Assembly (NCBI RefSeq): GCF_006517275.1
Contig: NZ_CP041191.1
Span: 1,731,001 to 1,795,000, forward strand
Reading direction: 5' to 3'
DNA: 64,000 nucleotides
From: Labrenzia sp. PHM005
GTDB taxonomy: Bacteria > Pseudomonadota > Alphaproteobacteria > Rhizobiales > Stappiaceae
In this document: positions 58,816 through 64,000 of the stretch, one piece after another
How positions within the stretch are numbered: position 1 is the stretch's first letter
Layout of the letters: each line of letters starts with the position of its first letter
The notes under the pieces: model-generated
The model's input: the letters and a program-made list of their open reading frames with translations, nothing else
What the model was told of the DNA's origin: nothing
Databases searched by the model: none
Position numbers and translations under genes: made by a program

Positions 58816-60588
58816 TCAGGCTCCTTGGCTGGTTTTTAGAATGCCGGCAGGTTTGCGGGCATGCAGTTTGTATTTCTTGGGAGCTGGGGCAGCAGGCATC
58901 GGTTTGAGCTGTCCGCCTTCAAGCAGATATTGTTTGTCGGCAACGGCTCTGAAAGATGGGCGGTGGCTGACGATAATCATGGTCAACTGCCCCTTGAGCC
59001 GCTTCAGACCTTCAACAAGTTCCGCTTCGCCGCGATGATCAAGTGCTCCATTGGCGTCGTTGAGGATCAGGATCTTTGGCTCCCGTGCCAAAGCGCGGGC
59101 AATCGCGATCCGCTGGATCATGGAATCCGTCAAGTTTTCCTCAATGGCGTTGCCCAACTGCGTGTCATAGCCGAGCGGCAGCAGATGGATATCCTTTTCC
59201 AAGCCAATTAGATCGGCGGCCATGCGCGCCGTTTGTGGTGTCGACTGCGATCCGAATAGAGTGAGGTTTTGCAGGATGGTTCCGGAGAACATTTCCGCGT
59301 CATTGCCGACATAGGCGATTTGCCGGCGCAGACCGCGGTGATCTTCGCCGTAAAGATCATGGCCATCGATCAATATGGAACCCGATGTTGGCTCAAGCCC
59401 GCCAGACATTAAACGCGATAAGGTCGACCGGCCGCTGCCATCGCTGCCTTCAAATGCGAGCGTTTCGCCTGCATTGATTGACAGGTTTACGCCGCGGATT
59501 GGAACGACAACATCGCTTCGGGCACTGTAGCCGGCATTTTGCAGACTAAGATTGCCAATAACAGGGACATCCCGGGCTGTTTGTTTGATTTCAATGGGAA
59601 GATCAAAAAGGGCCTTGGCTTCACGGTAATCGTGTTTGACCCGCTGCATTTCCGTCCAGTGATTGATACCGCGCAGCAGCGGCTGCACCACCTGACCGGC
59701 GAGCAAAGTACAAGCGGCCACGGCACCAATGCTAATAAAACCGCCCATCACCATGAGGGCTCCAGAGGAGACAACACAAACGGTGGTGAGCACTGTGAAG
59801 AAACTGCTGGTGTTGCGAGCGCGGTTGTTCAGGTCAATCTGATCGTAGCCAAGGCGCGAAATCTGTGTCTGCAAGCGTTCAAAGCGGCGTAGGATGACCG
59901 GTTCCAGCGCCATCGCCTTGATCGTGTTTAAACCCGAAAGAACTTCAAAAACAAAGTCATATTTGCGCTGATCATGCTCTGCGCGTTTTTCAACCAACGC
60001 ATTGAGCTTTGAGTTGAGGTTTGCAGTGCGGAGCATGAAAATCGCCAGAAGTGCCAGAGGCACAAATCCGATTGGGCCACCGATCAGGAACAAAACGACA
60101 AGAAAGATTATGCTCGCCGGCAAGTCGATTCCGAGCAGGCGTGCCGGTCCGCCGTATTGGTCGCACAGTGATTGCAGAGATTTTAGAGAATCCAGGTGTT
60201 TGGAAACACTGGCATCAGTCATTGCATCGGATTTGGGTCCAAGCAGACGATGTGCAGCTTCCATATTTGCCTTGTGCGCAAAAGAGGCTGCCGACCAGCC
60301 AACCACATATGAGCGAACGATTTTGAGGACTGCATCAATGGCCAGAACGACACCGAGGCCGACGATAAGAACAATAAGAGTGTCGGTCGCCTGATTGGGA
60401 AGAATTCGGTCATATACTTGTAGAATTGTGAGCGGCATTGCCAGCCCTAATACATTCACAAGTATGGATGCAAACACTACCGGACGTGGTAGTTTTGGTG
60501 TTTTAACCGTGCTTCCATTCTCTGAAGATTGGAACTTTAGTTGAGGTAATGCAGTATTTGCCAATGCATTACTGATAAAATTGACCAT
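58816..60588 (-). CDS. Type I secretion ABC protein with degenerate Walker motifs
   Basis: 590 residues: short N-terminus, six-helix membrane domain (about 35-330) and nucleotide-binding domain. Walker A reads GSDGSGRS (381-388), with Arg387 in place of the invariant Lys; signature LTDSM (486-490) replaces LSGGQ; Walker B ends LND, with Asn for the Mg-binding Asp and Asp for the catalytic Glu (510-511). The switch His (SHRPS) is kept. A basic Ala/Pro-rich C-terminal tail follows. First gene of the exporter operon, divergent from the adhesin gene. It lacks the C39-like domain of its partner. Confidence 0.9.
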   Translation of the reverse strand: MVNFISNALANTALPQLKFQSSENGSTVKTPKLPRPVVFASILVNVLGLAMPLTILQVYDRILPNQATDTLIVLIVGLGVVLAIDAVLKIVRSYVVGWSAASFAHKANMEAAHRLLGPKSDAMTDASVSKHLDSLKSLQSLCDQYGGPARLLGIDLPASIIFLVVLFLIGGPIGFVPLALLAIFMLRTANLNSKLNALVEKRAEHDQRKYDFVFEVLSGLNTIKAMALEPVILRRFERLQTQISRLGYDQIDLNNRARNTSSFFTVLTTVCVVSSGALMVMGGFISIGAVAACTLLAGQVVQPLLRGINHWTEMQRVKHDYREAKALFDLPIEIKQTARDVPVIGNLSLQNAGYSARSDVVVPIRGVNLSINAGETLAFEGSDGSGRSTLSRLMSGGLEPTSGSILIDGHDLYGEDHRGLRRQIAYVGNDAEMFSGTILQNLTLFGSQSTPQTARMAADLIGLEKDIHLLPLGYDTQLGNAIEENLTDSMIQRIAIARALAREPKILILNDANGALDHRGEAELVEGLKRLKGQLTMIIVSHRPSFRAVADKQYLLEGGQLKPMPAAPAPKKYKLHARKPAGILKTSQGA

Positions 60589-60764
60589 ACCAGGCGCCTC
60601 CTACCTCTATTAAGACGCGCAAGTGTTTCAAAACCGTTTACCAAGAACTTTGGAAGTCGCTAATTTACATCAAGATGTAGCGGTTTTTCGCAGAGCTGGG
60701 TTGGTTTTTGTTAAGACAAGCCTGCGCGAATTGGTTCCATGATTTAATGGAGCACGTGCGAGCC
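60589..60764. promoter_or_regulatory. Divergent promoter region between exporter operon and adhesin gene
   Basis: 176 bp between the two starts. It contains tttcgcagagc and T-rich stretches but no clear palindrome. The two transcripts could be jointly controlled from here. Confidence 0.5.
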
Positions 60765-63700
60765 ATGGCTAATACTGACACCCCGAAAACATCTGGCAAA
60801 CCGATCGACGGCTCGAGTGCAGAGTCTGCGACCCGGGCATCCGCGGAAGCGACTCCGTCAAACGTGGCGCGGGTAGATGCTCAAACCGGAGATCCATATC
60901 GGCCGAAAGACAGCAATGATTACACGTTGTCGATTGATCCGGATGATACGGGTGAAGCTACTGTGGCTAACCTATTCCAAGCGGTGCCTTTAGAATATGA
61001 GGGAACCGGTGCGGCATTGCACGATGGCGAAGGTCTGGCTGGTGACGGCGGCTTAGATGGTGATGGCAGAGGGGGAGCTCAGCGAAACGGTTTGGGTCTT
61101 GACCAAACTGATAACGTTCCACTGCCGGACGGTGAGTTGGATGTTGTAGAAACATTTGATGGTGGCATCGGTGATGCTGGCGGTATCGGTGACGGGGATG
61201 CACCGGAAGCCCGAGGCTTGGATGCGGGCCTTTCTCAATTTGATCTTGGTGGGAATGGCATCCCTTCTGGAGATCCGACGATTGGCGATGGCATTGGCGG
61301 CGGCGGCGGTGGCGCGGGCCCGACCGACGGCCTGGAAGCGCTTGGCGACGATGATGATGGCGACGACGGCGGTCCGGGCGGTGATGGTGATGACGACGGC
61401 GGTGACGATGGTGACGACGGCAGCCCAATCGGCCCGTTGAGCGACGTTAATCCCAGTGACAACATCGTTGAGGAAAACGCTGTCGAGGGCACCCCGGTTG
61501 GTGTGGTTGCTTTTGCAGACGATCCGGATTTGGGTGACGACGTTACTTATGAAATCATTGGCAACTCGCCGTTTGTGATCGACCCGGTTACCGGTGTGAT
61601 ATCCGTCGGTCCGGGTGCGGTTATCGACCGCGAAGAGTTTTCTTCGATTGATGTCACAGTTCGCGCGACCTCGAGCGACGGCTCTTCAGTAGAAGAAACA
61701 TTCACTATCCAGATCGGCGATGACAACACTGAATTCGAAATCGGTCCCGTGACCGATGTGGATGCAGACGCAAACTTTGTGATGGAAAATGCCACCGGCG
61801 GGACCGGCATTGATGTCACAGCGTTTGCTGAAGATTTGGATGCAACCGATACTGTCACCTATGAAATTATCGGCGACTCGCCATTCGTGATCGATCCGGT
61901 AACCGGTATTCTTACGGTGGCCAACGGTGCAGAAATCGACCGGGAAGAAACACCGTTCATTGATGTAACGGTCCGTGCGACATCCACCGACGGCTCGACC
62001 TCTCAGGCGACCTTCAGGGTTGAAGTCGGTGATGAAAACGAGTTCGAGATCGGTCCGGTTATTGATACCGATGCGACTGACAACTTCGTTGAGGAAAACT
62101 CCGACGGCGGCACAGTCGTGGGTGTCACAGCTTTTGCTGAAGATCCGGATGCGACGGATACTGTGACTTACGAAATCGTTGGGGATTCTCCGTTCGTCAT
62201 TGATCCGGTAACAGGCGTGATCACTGTTGCGCCGGGCGCTGATATCGACTTTGAGGCAACACCTTTTATCGACGTAACGGTCCGGGCAACGTCCACAGAC
62301 GGATCGACATCTCAAGAAACGTTCCGCGTCACCGTCGGGGATGACAACGAATTCGAAATTGGACCGGTTATCGATACCGATGATGCCAATAACTTCGTTC
62401 AGGAAAATTCCGACGGCGGCACAGTCGTGGGTATCACGGCCTTTGCCGAGGATCCGGACTCAAGCGATACAGTTACCTATGAAATCATTGGGGACTCTCC
62501 GTTCGTCATCGACCCGGCGACGGGTGTGATTACAGTTGCCCCAGGCGCGGATATCGACCGTGAAACAACGCCGTTTATCGATGTGACGGTCCGTGCGACG
62601 TCTACAGATGGCTCGACATCGCAGGAAACATTCCGCGTTACTGTTGGCGACGAAAATGAGTTCGAAATCGGACCTGTGACTGATACCGATGCCGATCGCA
62701 ATTTCGTCTTGGAAAACTCGGACGAAGGCACGGTTGTTGGCGTTACCGCCTTTGCTGAAGATCCCGATGCAACCGACACAGTCACCTATGAAATTGTTGG
62801 GGATTCCCCGTTTGTGATTGATCCTGTGACCGGTGTGATTACTGTCGGTCCTGGCGCAGATATCGACCGCGAAACGACGCCGTTTATTGATGTGACGGTC
62901 AAGGCCACTTCGACCGACGGTTCAACATCGCAAGAAACATTCCGGGTCACCGTTGGCGATGACAATGAGTCTGATATTGGTCCGGTGATTGATATCGACA
63001 CGTCGAACAATGACCTCAACGCCGTTGCCGAAAATGGAACCGGCGGCGAAGAAGTTGGAATCACGGCTTTTGCCGAGGATCCGGACGACACCGACACCGT
63101 AACGTACTCCACCGACGATCCGCGGTTCGATATTGATCCGGACACAGGCGTTCTGACGGTTAAGCCGGGTGTCAGCTTCGACTATGAGCAGACACAGACG
63201 GTCGATGTGGATATCACTGCGACGTCCTCCGATGGCTCGTCATCGACAGGCACATTCACAGTCAACATTCTGGACGTAAATGAAGCGCCGGATCTGGTGT
63301 TTGAAACCGGTGATGTCGACGGTGTAAGCGCCACCATCACCTTCACTTCAGAGGGGGCCGGGTACAGCAACACATTCGGTGTGTTTGTCATGGATGGGAG
63401 CGGCAACCCGGTTGCCGGTCAGATTATCTGGACCAACGGCAACGAACTGACCCCGGGTGAAATGGCAAATGTGGCGTTCCCGGGTGTAGATGCTGCTGAT
63501 ATCGGCTATTTCCTGATCCCGGATGGCGCGGATCTCAATTCGGGCATTGCTGCCGGCGACATGGTTACCTTCCAAATGGATGGCAGTGGCAATTGGCAGG
63601 CAATTGGCCAAAACGGAACGCCGCTGGTCGGCGAGGACGCCAATGTTTACTTCTCAGGCGATGGTTCCCTGAATCCAGATGGGCTGGATCATACTGTTGA

Positions 63701-64000
63701 AAGCGGCCTCTCAATCGCGTTTGAAGATCAGTTCAATGGCGGTGATGAAGACTTCAATGATTTCATCTTCCAGGCGCGAACGACTGATTTTGAATACCGC
63801 ACCACTATCGTTGAGGAAGTTGAGGGAGCCGAAGCTGCGCCGTTAACCGTTACGGATCCTGATTTCGGCGACACGCATACATTCACGGTTTCTGATGACC
63901 GCTTCGAAGTGGTTGTTTCTGGAAACAAATATGTTCTTAAACTAAAAGACGATCAGGCACTCGATTATGAAACCGAAACGCAGGTTTCTGTCACTGTGAC
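60765..64000 (+). CDS. Giant cadherin-like repeat adhesin (3' end outside window)
   Basis: Open for at least 1078 codons from ATG 60765 (an in-frame ATG at 60747 is possible) to the right edge. N-terminal 70 residues without signal peptide, a Gly/Asp-rich stretch (about 85-225), then cadherin-like repeats of 103 residues (VTYEI.GDSPFVIDPVTGVI, IDVTVRATSTDGS), a DUF4114-like module (about 845-1005, FEDQFNGGDEDFNDFIF) and further cadherin-like sequence. The Asp-rich repeats should bind calcium. It is the expected substrate of the divergent type I exporter; the C-terminal export signal should lie beyond the window. Confidence 0.88.
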   Translation, partial: MANTDTPKTSGKPIDGSSAESATRASAEATPSNVARVDAQTGDPYRPKDSNDYTLSIDPDDTGEATVANLFQAVPLEYEGTGAALHDGEGLAGDGGLDGDGRGGAQRNGLGLDQTDNVPLPDGELDVVETFDGGIGDAGGIGDGDAPEARGLDAGLSQFDLGGNGIPSGDPTIGDGIGGGGGGAGPTDGLEALGDDDDGDDGGPGGDGDDDGGDDGDDGSPIGPLSDVNPSDNIVEENAVEGTPVGVVAFADDPDLGDDVTYEIIGNSPFVIDPVTGVISVGPGAVIDREEFSSIDVTVRATSSDGSSVEETFTIQIGDDNTEFEIGPVTDVDADANFVMENATGGTGIDVTAFAEDLDATDTVTYEIIGDSPFVIDPVTGILTVANGAEIDREETPFIDVTVRATSTDGSTSQATFRVEVGDENEFEIGPVIDTDATDNFVEENSDGGTVVGVTAFAEDPDATDTVTYEIVGDSPFVIDPVTGVITVAPGADIDFEATPFIDVTVRATSTDGSTSQETFRVTVGDDNEFEIGPVIDTDDANNFVQENSDGGTVVGITAFAEDPDSSDTVTYEIIGDSPFVIDPATGVITVAPGADIDRETTPFIDVTVRATSTDGSTSQETFRVTVGDENEFEIGPVTDTDADRNFVLENSDEGTVVGVTAFAEDPDATDTVTYEIVGDSPFVIDPVTGVITVGPGADIDRETTPFIDVTVKATSTDGSTSQETFRVTVGDDNESDIGPVIDIDTSNNDLNAVAENGTGGEEVGITAFAEDPDDTDTVTYSTDDPRFDIDPDTGVLTVKPGVSFDYEQTQTVDVDITATSSDGSSSTGTFTVNILDVNEAPDLVFETGDVDGVSATITFTSEGAGYSNTFGVFVMDGSGNPVAGQIIWTNGNELTPGEMANVAFPGVDAADIGYFLIPDGADLNSGIAAGDMVTFQMDGSGNWQAIGQNGTPLVGEDANVYFSGDGSLNPDGLDHTVESGLSIAFEDQFNGGDEDFNDFIFQARTTDFEYRTTIVEEVEGAEAAPLTVTDPDFGDTHTFTVSDDRFEVVVSGNKYVLKLKDDQALDYETETQVSVTV
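61449..63276 (+). repeat. Cadherin-like tandem repeats, exact 309-bp period
   Basis: The FEIGPV-type unit border recurs at 61734, 62043, 62352, 62661 and 62970, each exactly 309 bp (103 codons) apart. The central units are nearly identical at protein level; the first (from about 61449) and the last (from 62970, with S for F and altered middle) are diverged. Confidence 0.85.

Noticed and set aside
61449..63276. CRISPR-like array
   Set aside because: The repeats are 309 bp long, continuous and in one reading frame; they encode cadherin-like units.

Overview
The window reads as chromosome of a marine alphaproteobacterium. Gene content (DMSP/betaine catabolism, many LysR/TetR/AraC regulators, quaternary-amine and iron-type ABC transporters, a giant cadherin-type adhesin with its own type I exporter) and the high-GC codon usage look most like the Stappiaceae (Roseibium/Labrenzia-like), but that placement is inference; no rRNA or tRNA gene was seen to confirm it. 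I count 54 protein-coding genes: one cut by the left edge (DUF2270 membrane protein), one cut by the right edge (giant adhesin), and one very small gene.

Layout. 0-10.5 kb: DUF2270 protein, a 269-bp inverted-repeat element abutting tex, a TetR regulator, a Dda/RecD-like helicase, an FAD oxidoreductase, a fatty-acid desaturase translationally coupled to a PhnD-like binding protein without signal peptide, LysR and two small proteins. 10.6-17.3 kb: an osmolyte-catabolism operon (MttB-family methyltransferase, dimethylglycine-dehydrogenase-like FAD/GcvT enzyme, DddP-type DMSP lyase) divergent from a kinase-like protein that lacks its catalytic Asp and Asn. 17.3-22 kb: NrtS-like membrane protein and an iron-type ABC importer whose ATPase faces the permease/binding-protein genes. 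22-30 kb: Tat-exported metallo-hydrolase with divergent LysR, gnd, an M43-like metalloprotease, and an envelope operon with two L,D-transpeptidases and a thioredoxin-like protein. 30-41 kb: small-molecule redox and detoxification genes (SDRs, NmrA-like, carbonic anhydrase, GST, PNPOx-FNR fusion) in divergent regulator/target pairs, two of them with clear palindromic operators, plus a MITE-like element inserted exactly in the stop codon of the carbonic anhydrase gene. 41-51 kb: AsmA-like protein, a VOC/GhrA/isomerase operon with divergent LysR, a betaine-type ABC importer operon, GNAT.

51.5-64 kb is a surface-adhesion island: HerA-like ATPase plus a cyclic-di-GMP phosphodiesterase with degenerate GGDEF motif, then a type I secretion operon (two ABC half-transporters and a HlyD adaptor) divergent from a giant protein with exact 309-bp cadherin-like repeats and a DUF4114-like module. 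The two ABC proteins both carry substitutions in ATPase motifs, so in a heterodimer neither ATP site would be canonical. A short relic of a second HlyD gene end with its terminator lies at 51.45-51.53 kb. These features are the most unusual in the window.

How they may work together: the betaine importer (47-50 kb), the MttB/DMGDH/DddP operon and the FAD oxidoreductase could feed methylated osmolytes into C1 and carbon metabolism. The EAL protein could tune cyclic-di-GMP near the adhesin locus. Both links are inferred from gene content and proximity only.
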